Shown: positions 8,170 through 17,129 of the stretch, in pieces
Position numbering within the stretch: the first letter of the stretch is position 1
Layout of the letters: each line of letters begins with the position of its first letter
Notes under the pieces: generated by a model
Seen by the model: only the letters and a program-made list of their open reading frames with translations
The model's database searches: none
Told to the model about the DNA's origin: nothing
Assembly: GCA_004356455.1 (NCBI GenBank)
Contig: SMWZ01000118.1
Coordinates: 1 to 44,140, forward strand
Source: Deltaproteobacteria bacterium
GTDB lineage: Bacteria > Myxococcota_A > UBA9160 > SZUA-336
Direction of reading: 5' to 3'
DNA length: 44,140 nucleotides
Made by a program: the position numbers and the translations under genes

Positions 8170-9375
8170 GGACCGCCCCACCAGCTTCAGCGGCAGCTTC
8201 GTAAAGCCTCGAAAGACGGGGCTCGGGTGCAGCGGAAGAGGCTCATCGTCCAACCGCCGAAAGCTCTCGGTCCGCTCCAGCAGCACACGTAGCGCCGTCT
8301 GCGCCTCGAGGCGCGCCAGGTTCGCACCCAGGCAGTAGTGGGGTCCGAAGCCGAACGCCAGATGGCGGTTCGACGGACGCGTCAGCTGGAAGCGGTCGGG
8401 CTCCTCGAAGACCGTCTCGTCCCGGTTGGCCGAGCCCAGCCAGCAGATCACCACCCGGCCCTTCTCGATCTTGCAGCCCTTCAGCTCGACGGACCGCATG
8501 GCCCGACGTGGGTCAAACTGGACGGGCGAGGCGAAGCGCAGCACCTCTTCGATTGCTCCCGAGATGAGCTCCGGCTGCCGCCGGAGCTGCGCGAGCTGCT
8601 CGGGATGCTCCAAGAGCTCGATCACGGCGTTCCCGATCAGCGTCGTGGTGGTTTCGTTTCCCGCTACCAGCAACAGGACCAGCATCTGCAGCATCTCATT
8701 GAAGGAGAGCTTCGAACCCTCGAGCTCCGCCGCCACGAGACCACTCAAGAGATCCTCGCGTGGCTCCGCGCGCCGCCGCTCTACGAGCTCCGAAAAGTAG
8801 GAGCGCATCTCCTCGATCACGCCGATCTGCGCCTCGATGGAGCGTGAGCCCGGAGCTCCCTGCATGAGACCCACACCGAGCGTTGCGATCAGGGCCTCGG
8901 ACCACTTCTTGAAATGCTCCCGGTCCTCGAGCGGAATCCCGATGATCTCCGCGATCACGACCATGGGCAGCGGATGCGTCAAGGCATCGACCAGATCCAC
9001 CTCCCTGCGCCGAACGGCGGCGCCAACGAGCTCCTGTGCGATTTGCTCGATGCGCGGCTCAAGCCGCGAGATCATGCGAGGCGTGAACGCCTGACTCACC
9101 AGATTCCGTAGGCGCGTGTGCTCGGGTGGATCCTGGGCCAGCATGCTCCGCGGTAGATCGCGCCGCGCGTCCAGCTCCGCGGGAACCGGAAACACCGAGG
9201 ACCAGGTCTCGGGATCCTTGAGAATCTCGACGATATCGTCGTACCCGAAGACCGAAGCGATGGGCAAGTCAGCGTGCAGCATGACGGGGCTCTCACGTCG
9301 GCCTCGGGCGTAGATCGGGAACGGGTTCCTGCGGAACTGCGGATCGAACGGCTTGAAGGAGAGCGGAGCGCTCAT
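8167..9375 (-). CDS. Cytochrome P450
   Basis: A 402-residue soluble bacterial-type P450 monooxygenase. The I-helix oxygen-activation motif is LLVAGNETTTTLIGN, the ExxR of helix K is in GAIEEVLRFASP, and the heme loop is FGFGPHYCLGANLARLE with Cys348 as proximal thiolate ligand. Length and the absence of a membrane anchor fit class I P450s, which need a ferredoxin and reductase; none are encoded nearby. Substrate is unknown, though the surrounding SDR, AKR and ACAD genes suggest lipid, terpenoid or steroid-like oxidation. Its ATG overlaps the stop of the kinase/cyclase gene by 4 bases, so the two are translationally coupled. Confidence 0.95.
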   Translation of the reverse strand: MSAPLSFKPFDPQFRRNPFPIYARGRRESPVMLHADLPIASVFGYDDIVEILKDPETWSSVFPVPAELDARRDLPRSMLAQDPPEHTRLRNLVSQAFTPRMISRLEPRIEQIAQELVGAAVRRREVDLVDALTHPLPMVVIAEIIGIPLEDREHFKKWSEALIATLGVGLMQGAPGSRSIEAQIGVIEEMRSYFSELVERRRAEPREDLLSGLVAAELEGSKLSFNEMLQMLVLLLVAGNETTTTLIGNAVIELLEHPEQLAQLRRQPELISGAIEEVLRFASPVQFDPRRAMRSVELKGCKIEKGRVVICWLGSANRDETVFEEPDRFQLTRPSNRHLAFGFGPHYCLGANLARLEAQTALRVLLERTESFRRLDDEPLPLHPSPVFRGFTKLPLKLVGRS

Positions 9376-12300
9376 GTCCAGGACACGGCGTGCGCACGGT
9401 AGGTGCCGGCCAGGCCCTTCAAGTTGAGGTCTCGCCCCTCGTCGAAGCGCAGATCACGTGAGCTCTCGACCAGCTCCTTCAGCACCGACGATACCAGGAT
9501 CTCCGTTGGCCGCGCCTGGTCCGCGATCCGGGACGCCAGAATCACCGTCTTGCCGAAGAATTTGTTGGCGTCCCTGATGGCCTCGCCCGAGTGAAGGCCG
9601 ATGCGCACACGGATCGGCTGCTCGACGTGCTCCTCGTTGTAGCGGCTGAAGGCCCGCTGGATGGCGATCGCGCACTCGACCCCCTGGCCGGGGCTCGAGA
9701 AGGCCAGCAGGAAGCCATCACCCTGGAGCTCCACCTCATAGCCTGCGTGCTCCTTGAGCGCCGAGCGCACGATGCCATGGTGGGCCTGAATGACCCGGAG
9801 CGCCTCCCGATCGCCGAGGCGCTCTGTCATCGCGGTGAAGCCCTCCATATCGCTGAACATGAGCGTCACGGTGCCATCCGGGGAGGCATGCCGTTGCAGG
9901 TCGGGACGCTCGCTCTCCACCACCGAAGCTACCGCCTCGATCGAAGTGCGGATGTCGGCTCCCCTGGCGATGCCCTGGATCTCGAGCTTCACCCCCAGCC
10001 CGTCCTCGACTAGCCCCTTCATGCCGAGCGAGCGCGCCTCCTCGAGCGCCTGGTTCACGAGCGCGAGCGCCTTGTCACGATCGCCGCCTCGGCCTCGCGC
10101 CAGGCACATCTGGGCGTAGTCGTACCTGGCATACGCCAGGAAGGGCCGCGCGCCCACCTGCTCGTTCCTGCGGATCGCCGCCTCGAAGTGGCGCTCAGCG
10201 TCGTCCCAGCGTCCAAGGATGGTGGCCAGCAGCCCCAGCTGTCCCTCGACCGACCCGAGGCTCAGAAAGAACACCAGGCAAGCCATGCGATCGGCCAGGG
10301 GCGTCAGACGCTCGTAGAGGAACTCCGCGCGCTGCGTGTCACCCAGAAGGACGCAGGCGCGGGCGAGTATGCTGAGCGCGAAGGTCCATCTGAAATCCTT
10401 CAGCTCCTCGTCGAGATCGGCGCCCAGGACCCGATCGAGCTCGGCGCGCGCCTCGGCATCTCGGCCGGCCTCGGCGTGGAGAAAAGCCAGGATCACACTC
10501 ACGCTCAGGTCCGGATCCTGGCCGCCGTGGTCCTCGAGACCCGAGATGGCCTGGTCGAGCTCTCCGCGCATGAGCAGAAGGACGCCCTTCTGAATGATCA
10601 CGATCCGCTCCACGGTAGGAGCCTGCACCCGCTGCGTAACGCGCTCCGCTTCCGCCAAGAGCTGCTCGGCTTCCTCGAAGCGGCCGCGCAGCAGGGCGCG
10701 CGCGATGCGGATCCGGATCACACCCGCCTCTCGCAGGGGCTGACGCATGATCTGGACCAGGCCTGCGAGCGCCTCGAGCTGGCGATCGATCGCGACCCAG
10801 TCGCCGAGGACCATGAGATCTACGACGACGTGGACCCGACCCGCCCACATGAGCTCGTAGTCGCCGATCGACTCGGCCACCTCGAGCATCTCCTGCGGTA
10901 CGGCGAGACGCTCCCGGGGGTCGCACAAGGGGTCGGACAGGAGGTGGAGCACGTCGAGCACGTGCGTCAGCGTCGGTCGATCTCCCACGCGCCGGGCCAT
11001 CTCCACCGCCTGCAGCGCGAGCTTCTCCGCCTCGGGGCGACCGATCCCGAGGCGCGACACCAGCGCGAGCAGCCCAAGCAGCCGCGCGTGCAGGGCGCTG
11101 TCGTCCTTCCCCAGCCCGGCCAGCGCCTGCTCGATCAGCTCGATCGCGCGCGGGTTGGGAAATCCGAAGATCATCAGTCGGGCGTATCCGACCGCCGCGT
11201 GCGCAAGCTGCTCCACCGAGCCGATCTGCTGCGCCAGGCCGGCGGCCCGCTCGAAGGTCTCGCGGGCGCCATCGTGGTTGCCCGCCGCGCGCTGACTGTC
11301 GCCCAGAGCCAGGTAGAGCTCGCAGCGCTTTGCGTCGTCGAGCGGCTCCTGGAGCTCGGACGCTTGCAGGGCACGATCGTAATGCCCGACGGCCTCCTCG
11401 TAGGCACGTTGGCTCACGGCGCTCTCCGCCGCCGCCACCGCGTAGTTCACGGCCTTGTCCACACTGCCGGCCTGGATCGACTGGAAGAAGTGGTGCGCCA
11501 GCTCTGCCAGGTGCGGCTCGGGATTCGTCCGGTGCAAGTCCTCGAGCACCTCGCCGACGCGACGATGAATGCGTACGCGCCGCGGTGTGCTGAGCTCCTC
11601 GTAGAGCGTCTCGCGAACCAGCGCGTGCAAGAAACGGTAGCGGCCTACGCTGTCGGCCACATCCGTAACCACACGGGCGGCGGTCGCCTCCTCGATCGTC
11701 TCGAGCAGTCCATCGCCCTCGAGCTCGCACGAACGCTCGAGCACGCTCAGGTCGAACTCGCGGCCAATCACCGACGCGACGCTCAGGATCTCGTTGCAGG
11801 ACTCCGAGAGCTGGTTGAGCCGCCGCCCGATCACGTCGCGCACGCTCTGCGGGATGGTGAGATTCAAGCTGCCGGCGTCCTCGAGACGTCCATCGCTGAT
11901 GAGCAGCCTCACGACCTCGTGCAGGAAGAAGGGATTGCCCTCGGTCTCGGTGTAAAGCGCCTCGGCCAGCCTAGGAGGCGCCTTGTCGCAGATACTCATG
12001 GCGACGAAACGGGCCACATCGGGCCGGCTCAGCCCGCGCAGCAGGACGCGTTCGCTGAGGCCCGCACGCGTGAGGATCGCGAGTGTCTCGGAGAGCGGGT
12101 GACCGCGCTTGAGCTCCACATCGCGGTACGTCCCCAGCAGCAGCAGACGCGATTGGTGGATCTCGCGCACCAGGAACTGCAGCAGCAGCAGAGAGGACTC
12201 GTCGGCCCAGTGCAGGTCATCCAGCACCAACACCAGGGGCTGCTCGTTCGAAAAATTCTTGAGGAAGGTCGTGATACTGTCAAAGAGACGAAAGCGGGCC

Positions 12301-13748
12301 GCCTCCGCCTCGAGCTCGGGGGGCTCGGGCAGGTCGGGCAGAACCTCGCGCACCTCGGGAGCGATCGCCGCAATGTCGGTCGCGCCCGAGCCCATCCAGC
12401 TACGGAGCTTCTCGGCATCACGCTCGGCGATGCTCGCACGAACGATCTGCACCCACGGCCAGTAGGCGGGTGCACCCTCGCCCTCATAGCAGCGCCCCCA
12501 GAGCACCTCGGCTCCACGCAGGCGCGCGTAGGTCACGATCTCCTCGGCGGTCCGGGTCTTCCCGATCCCCGGCTCGCCCACCAGCATGAGCACGCGCCCG
12601 CTGCCGGCCAGGGCCTGATCGACGCCTTTGCGCAGCAGCCCAACCTCGTGCTCGCGCCCAACGAAGATGCCCCCGGCCAGCCGATCCAATGGGTTGCTGT
12701 GCTCCGGCGGCAGCTCCACAGCGCCGCCCTGCTGTGCCGTCGAGATCGCCTGCAGAGCCTGCTCCACCGCCGCCGCGCTCTCGAGACGGTCCTGCGGGTC
12801 CTTCTCGAGCAGCTTCAGGATCAGCGTCTCGAGCGGCTTAGGCACCTCGGCGTTGTGCCACGAAGGCGCGACCGGGGCCGTGTTGATGTGCTGAGAGATG
12901 ACCGCGACCACGCCGTCGCCCACGAACGGCGGACGTCCCGTCACCAGCTCGTACAGCATGGCTCCGAGCGCGTAGAGGTCGCTGCGCACGTCGGGCGCTC
13001 GCCCCAGCGCCTGCTCGGGGGGCATGTAGGCCACGGTGCCGACCATGAGCCCCTCCTGCGTGAGTCGCGAGCGGTCCAGCGATACGGCCAGGCCGAAGTC
13101 GCCGAGCTTGGCGGTCCCGTCCTGCGTAAGCCAGACGTTGCTCGGCTTCAGGTCGCGATGAATCACGCCCCGGCTGTGGGCGTGCTCGAGGCCCCGGCAG
13201 ATCTCGATCCCGATCCGGACCGCCTCGGCGATGGGCAGATGCTGGTTCTCCGCCTGCGCCACCCACGACTCGACCGTCCCTCCGGCCAGGTACTGGCTCA
13301 CGATGTAGAGCTGCTCGTCCTGCTCCAGGATGTCGTACACGGTGACGATGTGCGGGTGGTCGCCCAGCTCGCCCATGGCCTGCACCTCGCGGCGCACGCG
13401 AACGAGACCGGGCTCGCCGAGACCGTCGTTCTTGATCACCCCGATCGCAACGTCGCGGTTGAGCTGCGTGTCCCGCGCCAGGTAGACGCGTTTCTTCGAC
13501 CCCTCCCCCAGAAATTTCAGCACCGGGTAGCGTCCGTTTGAGAACGCGGTGGGCATGGGGGGTGTAGCACCCAGCTGCGGAGCGGGTGCAGTCTTCAGAC
13601 TGCGCCCGCAAACGTTACAGAAGCGCTGGCCCTGGGGGTTGGAGGAGCCGCAGTGCTGGCAGGAGGTCTCGGCCACGAGTGGCGTCCCGCACGCCCCACA
13701 GAAGCTCGCGGTGTCGGGGTTCGGGCTCTCGCAGGAAAGGCAGTTCAT
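9372..13748 (-). CDS. Zinc ribbon-Ser/Thr kinase-AAA ATPase-TPR-adenylate cyclase fusion
   Basis: A 1458-residue signalling protein. Residues 1-50 hold two zinc ribbons (CLSC...CGAC and CQHC...CNVC). A protein kinase domain follows (about 73-335), with Gly-rich loop GEGSKKRV (81-88), IHRDLKPSN (196-204), DFG (217-219) and PPE. The beta-3 VAIK position reads VAIG (Gly103), with a lysine three residues later (Lys106), so canonical ATP anchoring is altered. A STAND/AAA-type module has Walker A GEPGIGKT (391-398) and Walker B VLVLDDLHWAD (about 506-516). A long helical TPR-like region spans about 780-1240. A C-terminal class III cyclase has MFSDMEGFT (about 1290) and LQGDGFLLAF, so both metal-binding aspartates are present. 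It is soluble and coupled to the P450. Confidence 0.93.
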   Translation of the reverse strand: MNCLSCESPNPDTASFCGACGTPLVAETSCQHCGSSNPQGQRFCNVCGRSLKTAPAPQLGATPPMPTAFSNGRYPVLKFLGEGSKKRVYLARDTQLNRDVAIGVIKNDGLGEPGLVRVRREVQAMGELGDHPHIVTVYDILEQDEQLYIVSQYLAGGTVESWVAQAENQHLPIAEAVRIGIEICRGLEHAHSRGVIHRDLKPSNVWLTQDGTAKLGDFGLAVSLDRSRLTQEGLMVGTVAYMPPEQALGRAPDVRSDLYALGAMLYELVTGRPPFVGDGVVAVISQHINTAPVAPSWHNAEVPKPLETLILKLLEKDPQDRLESAAAVEQALQAISTAQQGGAVELPPEHSNPLDRLAGGIFVGREHEVGLLRKGVDQALAGSGRVLMLVGEPGIGKTRTAEEIVTYARLRGAEVLWGRCYEGEGAPAYWPWVQIVRASIAERDAEKLRSWMGSGATDIAAIAPEVREVLPDLPEPPELEAEAARFRLFDSITTFLKNFSNEQPLVLVLDDLHWADESSLLLLQFLVREIHQSRLLLLGTYRDVELKRGHPLSETLAILTRAGLSERVLLRGLSRPDVARFVAMSICDKAPPRLAEALYTETEGNPFFLHEVVRLLISDGRLEDAGSLNLTIPQSVRDVIGRRLNQLSESCNEILSVASVIGREFDLSVLERSCELEGDGLLETIEEATAARVVTDVADSVGRYRFLHALVRETLYEELSTPRRVRIHRRVGEVLEDLHRTNPEPHLAELAHHFFQSIQAGSVDKAVNYAVAAAESAVSQRAYEEAVGHYDRALQASELQEPLDDAKRCELYLALGDSQRAAGNHDGARETFERAAGLAQQIGSVEQLAHAAVGYARLMIFGFPNPRAIELIEQALAGLGKDDSALHARLLGLLALVSRLGIGRPEAEKLALQAVEMARRVGDRPTLTHVLDVLHLLSDPLCDPRERLAVPQEMLEVAESIGDYELMWAGRVHVVVDLMVLGDWVAIDRQLEALAGLVQIMRQPLREAGVIRIRIARALLRGRFEEAEQLLAEAERVTQRVQAPTVERIVIIQKGVLLLMRGELDQAISGLEDHGGQDPDLSVSVILAFLHAEAGRDAEARAELDRVLGADLDEELKDFRWTFALSILARACVLLGDTQRAEFLYERLTPLADRMACLVFFLSLGSVEGQLGLLATILGRWDDAERHFEAAIRRNEQVGARPFLAYARYDYAQMCLARGRGGDRDKALALVNQALEEARSLGMKGLVEDGLGVKLEIQGIARGADIRTSIEAVASVVESERPDLQRHASPDGTVTLMFSDMEGFTAMTERLGDREALRVIQAHHGIVRSALKEHAGYEVELQGDGFLLAFSSPGQGVECAIAIQRAFSRYNEEHVEQPIRVRIGLHSGEAIRDANKFFGKTVILASRIADQARPTEILVSSVLKELVESSRDLRFDEGRDLNLKGLAGTYRAHAVSWT

Positions 13749-13801
13749 CGTTTCGGGGGGCTCGAGGCCTCGGTCTCCCAGTGTAGCGCGCGCCGCCTGC
13801 C

Positions 13802-14590
13802 TCAGCCCCCGAAGGGTGGGAAGCCCGCGAGGTGCAACCCACTCGTCAAACCTCCGTCCACGACGATGGCCGCACCGGTGATGGCGGACGCCTCATCGCT
13901 CGCCAAAAAGAGCACGACGTTCGCGATCTCTTCGGGCTGGATGAAGCGGCCGATCGCATGCTGTGCCATAACCTGCTCACGCGAGTTCGGACTGACATCG
14001 AGCAGCCGCTCGAGCATGGGCGTTTCCACCGCACCGGGGCAGACGGCGTTGGCCCGGATGCGCTTGCGTCCGTACTCGATGGCCACGTTTCGCGTCAGGT
14101 TGATCACAGCGGCCTTGGCCGTCGTATAGGGTGCAGCCATGATCTCCCCGAAAAAGCCCTCGACCGAGGCCGTACTGATGATCGAGCCCCCGCCGCGCTC
14201 GAGCATGGCCGGGATCGCAGTGCGCATGCCGTAGAAGACCGAGTCCAGCATGACCGCGAGGCTCCGGGTCCAGACCTCGGGCTCGATCTGCGCCACGTAG
14301 CCACCGCCCGACCAGGCTGCGTTGTTGTACATCACGTCCAGTCCGCCGTAGGTCTTCACGGCGAGCTCGACCGTGGCCTCGATGTCCGCGAGCTGACTCA
14401 CATCGCAGTGCTGAAACACGGCCTTCGCCCCGTCGGCCCCGAGCTTGGACACGATCTCCACCCCGGCCGCGTCGTTGATGTCGGCACACACGACGCTCGC
14501 GCCCTCCGCCGCGAAGCGGCGCAGCGTGGCCGCGCCGATTCCCGACGCCCCACCCGTCACGATCGCCACCTTGCCCTTGAGTCGATCCAT
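13802..14590 (-). CDS. Short-chain dehydrogenase/reductase (classical SDR)
   Basis: A 262-residue classical SDR. The cofactor motif is VTGGASGIGAATLRR, NNAAWSGG follows beta-4, the catalytic Ser lies in ISTASVEG, and Tyr/Lys are in YTTAKAAVINL. The C-terminal substrate loop ends VVDGGLTSGLHL, typical of the family. An acidic residue after beta-2 (VVCADIND) suggests NAD(H) preference. The ATG at 14590 is chosen because AGGAGA lies at proper spacing; the frame upstream of it is open but lacks family features. It follows the next SDR by 13 bases on the same strand. The substrate is an unspecified alcohol or ketone. Confidence 0.92.
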   Translation of the reverse strand: MDRLKGKVAIVTGGASGIGAATLRRFAAEGASVVCADINDAAGVEIVSKLGADGAKAVFQHCDVSQLADIEATVELAVKTYGGLDVMYNNAAWSGGGYVAQIEPEVWTRSLAVMLDSVFYGMRTAIPAMLERGGGSIISTASVEGFFGEIMAAPYTTAKAAVINLTRNVAIEYGRKRIRANAVCPGAVETPMLERLLDVSPNSREQVMAQHAIGRFIQPEEIANVVLFLASDEASAITGAAIVVDGGLTSGLHLAGFPPFGG

Positions 14591-14603
14591 TACTCCGGTC
14601 TCC

Positions 14604-15467
14604 TCACGCGCTGCGCGGATACTTGAGCATGCGCTTGAGCATCTCATCCCGCAGCCGAGTGGGAAGAATGCGGATCAGCAAGGACTGCACCTTGGCGTCC
14701 GGCCCCACGACGTAGCGAACGCGTGGGCGCCGCGCCGTCAGGGCGTGGTGAATCTGCTTGGCCACCCGCTCAGGCGGGATGGCACCCTTCTCCATCCCGC
14801 CGAAGGCGCCGCGCACCGCCTCGATGGCCTCGCCATACAGCTCGATGCCTTCCTTCGGGATCTGCGCGACCATGCTGTCGGCGTGCGCTTGTCCCTTTTC
14901 GAACAACGGGGTGGCGATCGCGCCGGGCTCGATCACCGAGACGTGCATACCCCAGGGGCTGAGCTCGATGCGCAGCGAATCCGAGAACGCTTCGAGCGCG
15001 TACTTCGAAGCGTTGTAGGGACCGAGGACGGGAACCGCCAAGCGACCGCCGATGGACGAGACGTTGACGATGCGCCCCCGCCGCTTGCGAAGCAGCGGCA
15101 GAAACGCCTGGGTCACCGCGACCGGTCCGACGAAGTTGACCTCGAGCCCTCGGCGCAGCTCATCCAGGTCGAGGAACTCGTACGGACCCCCGACACTGAT
15201 CCCCGCGTTGTTCACGAGTCCCGCCAGCCCGCCGTCCCCGAGCGCCTCCTCGACCTTCTTGCGGGACGCCTCGATCGAGCGGCCGTCCACAACGTCGAGC
15301 TGAATCGGGTGCAGATTCTCCGACGCCTCCTTGCGCAAGGACTCTGCATCCACATCACGCCGCACCCCTGCGAAGACCTGAAAGCCGTTGCGGTCCAGAA
15401 AAAGTGCCGTCGCTCGACCGATTCCCGTGGACGCGCCCGTGATCACCACCGCGCCTTGGTGGGTCAT
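14604..15467 (-). CDS. Short-chain dehydrogenase/reductase (SDR)
   Basis: A 287-residue SDR with VITGASTGIGRATALFL at the N-terminus, VNNAGISVGGPYEF, VNVSSIGGRLAVPV and catalytic Tyr/Lys in PYNASKYALEAFSDSLR. The longer C-terminus (EPGAIATPLFEKG, then a helical tail LLIRILPTRLRDEMLKRM) resembles SDRs related to retinol or 17-beta-hydroxysteroid dehydrogenases. The basic pair after beta-2 (AGVRRDVD) suggests NADP(H). The start at 15467 overlaps the stop of the thioredoxin-like gene by 4 bases, with a GGGGGAGA purine tract upstream. It sits mid-operon, so co-expression with the TlpA-like protein is likely, though no functional link is known. Confidence 0.92.
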   Translation of the reverse strand: MTHQGAVVITGASTGIGRATALFLDRNGFQVFAGVRRDVDAESLRKEASENLHPIQLDVVDGRSIEASRKKVEEALGDGGLAGLVNNAGISVGGPYEFLDLDELRRGLEVNFVGPVAVTQAFLPLLRKRRGRIVNVSSIGGRLAVPVLGPYNASKYALEAFSDSLRIELSPWGMHVSVIEPGAIATPLFEKGQAHADSMVAQIPKEGIELYGEAIEAVRGAFGGMEKGAIPPERVAKQIHHALTARRPRVRYVVGPDAKVQSLLIRILPTRLRDEMLKRMLKYPRSA

Positions 15468-16066
15468 TTTTCTCCCCCTAGGAGTGGATCGTAGAGCAGC
15501 TCGACGATCCGGTGCTGGAGCTCCAAATACTCGAAGCGGCACTGCGCGTGCTCGCCCTCTCCATGCTTGTGAAACTCGGGACCGGGGTGGATGTGCCGGA
15601 TCCGACCCTGCCGATCGATAAGAAAGCTTACGGAGGTGGCACGCCGCCGCCCACCATCCAGCCAGAACTTCCTCAGGTTCGACCAGTCCAGATCGAGCCC
15701 GATCGGAAACTGGAACCCGCGCTGCTCCACTACCTTTTGGATTTCTTCCGCGCTGACCTGCCGGGTGCTCGGCTTGGGGTGGTACATGCCGATCACCACC
15801 AGTCCGCGCTTCGCGTACAGATCGTGGAACTCGTTCAAGGCGGGGGCGCTGCGCGCGCACATCGGACAGGTGTCCGTCCACCAGCGTATCAGCACCACGC
15901 GGCCCCGCAGGTCGGCCAGCTGCAGCGGCTCCGACTGGAGCCAGTCGACCGCGTTCCACTCGGGCGCCCTGCGGCCCAGCAGCTCTTCGCCCTCGGCCGC
16001 TAGGGACGGAACGGCCTTGCCCATAGCCCAGGCGCCCAGAGTGAGCCAGATGAAGAGTTTCAGCAT
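15464..16066 (-). CDS. TlpA-like secreted thioredoxin-fold protein
   Basis: A 200-residue redoxin-family protein. From the ATG at 16066 it has a signal sequence (MLKLFIWLTLGAWAMG, cleavage probably after SLAA), then a thioredoxin fold with the dithiol in IRWWTDTCPMCARSAP (Cys67 and Cys70). After that come HPKPSTRQVSAEEI, FPIGLDLDWSNLRKFWLDGG and SVSFLIDRQGRIRHIHPG. CPMC is not the usual CxPC of TlpA/ResA but keeps both cysteines. It likely works in the periplasm as a thiol reductase or peroxiredoxin-like protein. The frame is open further upstream, but the added residues lack family features. Confidence 0.85.
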   Translation of the reverse strand: MLKLFIWLTLGAWAMGKAVPSLAAEGEELLGRRAPEWNAVDWLQSEPLQLADLRGRVVLIRWWTDTCPMCARSAPALNEFHDLYAKRGLVVIGMYHPKPSTRQVSAEEIQKVVEQRGFQFPIGLDLDWSNLRKFWLDGGRRRATSVSFLIDRQGRIRHIHPGPEFHKHGEGEHAQCRFEYLELQHRIVELLYDPLLGGEK

Positions 16067-16112
16067 GCCAGCGTCTACGATATCACGCGGCAGTCCCGGA
16101 GATGAGCGCAGC

Positions 16113-17129
16113 TCAGCCGATCGGGTAGGGGATCTCGCGCGCCACCCGGTCGCAGGCTTGCCGCACCTCATCCGAAAGCTTCAGGTCGGCCGCGGCGAGA
16201 GATTCGGTGAGCTGGTCCACCGAGGTCGCGCCGATCAGGGTCGAGCCAACGAACTCGCAGGTCAGCGTCCACGCGATCGCGAGGGTCACCGGCGGCAGGC
16301 CGGCCTCTGATGCCACCTGCATGAAGCGCGCGGTCGCCGCCAGGGTCTTCTCGCTCAGGAAGCGACGGGTTAGCGCCTGCGTGCGCGGGGTGTCGGTCTC
16401 GTAGAGGCTGAAGCGAGCGCCCGGGGGCCTCGCGCCGCCCTGGTACTTGCCGCTCAGCACCCCGGCCGCCAGCGGACTGTAGGGGAGCAGCGAGATGCGC
16501 TCGCTGCGGCAGACCTCGCGCAAGTCCTCTCCCGCACGCCGGTCGAGGAAGCTGAAACCGTTCTGAACGGTCTCGAAGCGCGGGTACCCGCCGACGTCCG
16601 CGGCCCAGAGGCTCTTGGTGAGACCGTACGCGCTCTCGTTGCTACAGCCGATCACGCGCACCTTACCGGCATCGACGACGCGCGCGAGCCCCTCGAGCGT
16701 CTCCTCGAAGGGCAGCCCCCGGTCCGACCAGTGCGTCTGGTAGAGGTCGATGTAGTCGGTCCCCAGCCGTCGCAGGCTGAGCTCGACCGCGCTCTCGATC
16801 GAGTGCCGGTCCAGCCCCACCTTGCCGCCACGCACGGGCGCCTGGAACCAGCCCCCGCCCGGGCCAGCGATCTTGGTGGCAATGAAGACGGAGTCGCGTT
16901 GCCGCCCGGAGAGCCACTTGCCCAGGATCTCCTCGCTGCGTCCCGCGTACTTGGGATCCGGCGGCACCGGATAGATCTCCGCCGTGTCGAAGAAATCGAT
17001 CCCCGCCTCGAGGGCCCGATCCATGATCGCCAGGCTCTGCGCCTCGTCGGCCATGCTGCCGAAGGTCATGGTTCCCAGGCCCAGCTCCGATACCACCAGG
17101 GCCGAACGCCCGAGTCGTCGACTCTTCAT
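16113..17129 (-). CDS. Aldo/keto reductase, Tas-like
   Basis: A 338-residue NADPH-dependent aldo/keto reductase. The catalytic tetrad is readable: Asp48 and Tyr53 in FFDTAEIYPVPPDP, Lys86 in FIATKIAGPGG, and His133 in YQTHWSDRGLP. The EIYPVPP stretch is typical of the Tas branch (AKR11-like). The cofactor region includes IGATSVDQLTESLAA near the C-terminus. The barrel is full length. Its start overlaps the end of the broken acetoacetyl-CoA synthetase by 4 bases, so its translation may once have been coupled to that gene. Physiological substrate is unknown. Confidence 0.93.
   Translation of the reverse strand: MKSRRLGRSALVVSELGLGTMTFGSMADEAQSLAIMDRALEAGIDFFDTAEIYPVPPDPKYAGRSEEILGKWLSGRQRDSVFIATKIAGPGGGWFQAPVRGGKVGLDRHSIESAVELSLRRLGTDYIDLYQTHWSDRGLPFEETLEGLARVVDAGKVRVIGCSNESAYGLTKSLWAADVGGYPRFETVQNGFSFLDRRAGEDLREVCRSERISLLPYSPLAAGVLSGKYQGGARPPGARFSLYETDTPRTQALTRRFLSEKTLAATARFMQVASEAGLPPVTLAIAWTLTCEFVGSTLIGATSVDQLTESLAAADLKLSDEVRQACDRVAREIPYPIG

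Noticed and set aside
10188..13541. A 1117-codon open frame on the plus strand
   Set aside because: It lies fully antisense to the kinase/ATPase/cyclase gene, whose domains are unmistakable. Its product is His/Arg/Gln-rich without any family motif; long antisense frames are common in GC-rich coding DNA.
15468..15959. Possible N-terminal extension of the SDR at 14604-15467
   Set aside because: The extension would overlap the thioredoxin-like gene in another frame, is Arg/Gly/Pro-rich, and the SDR's own ATG with ribosome-binding site at 15467 matches the family start.
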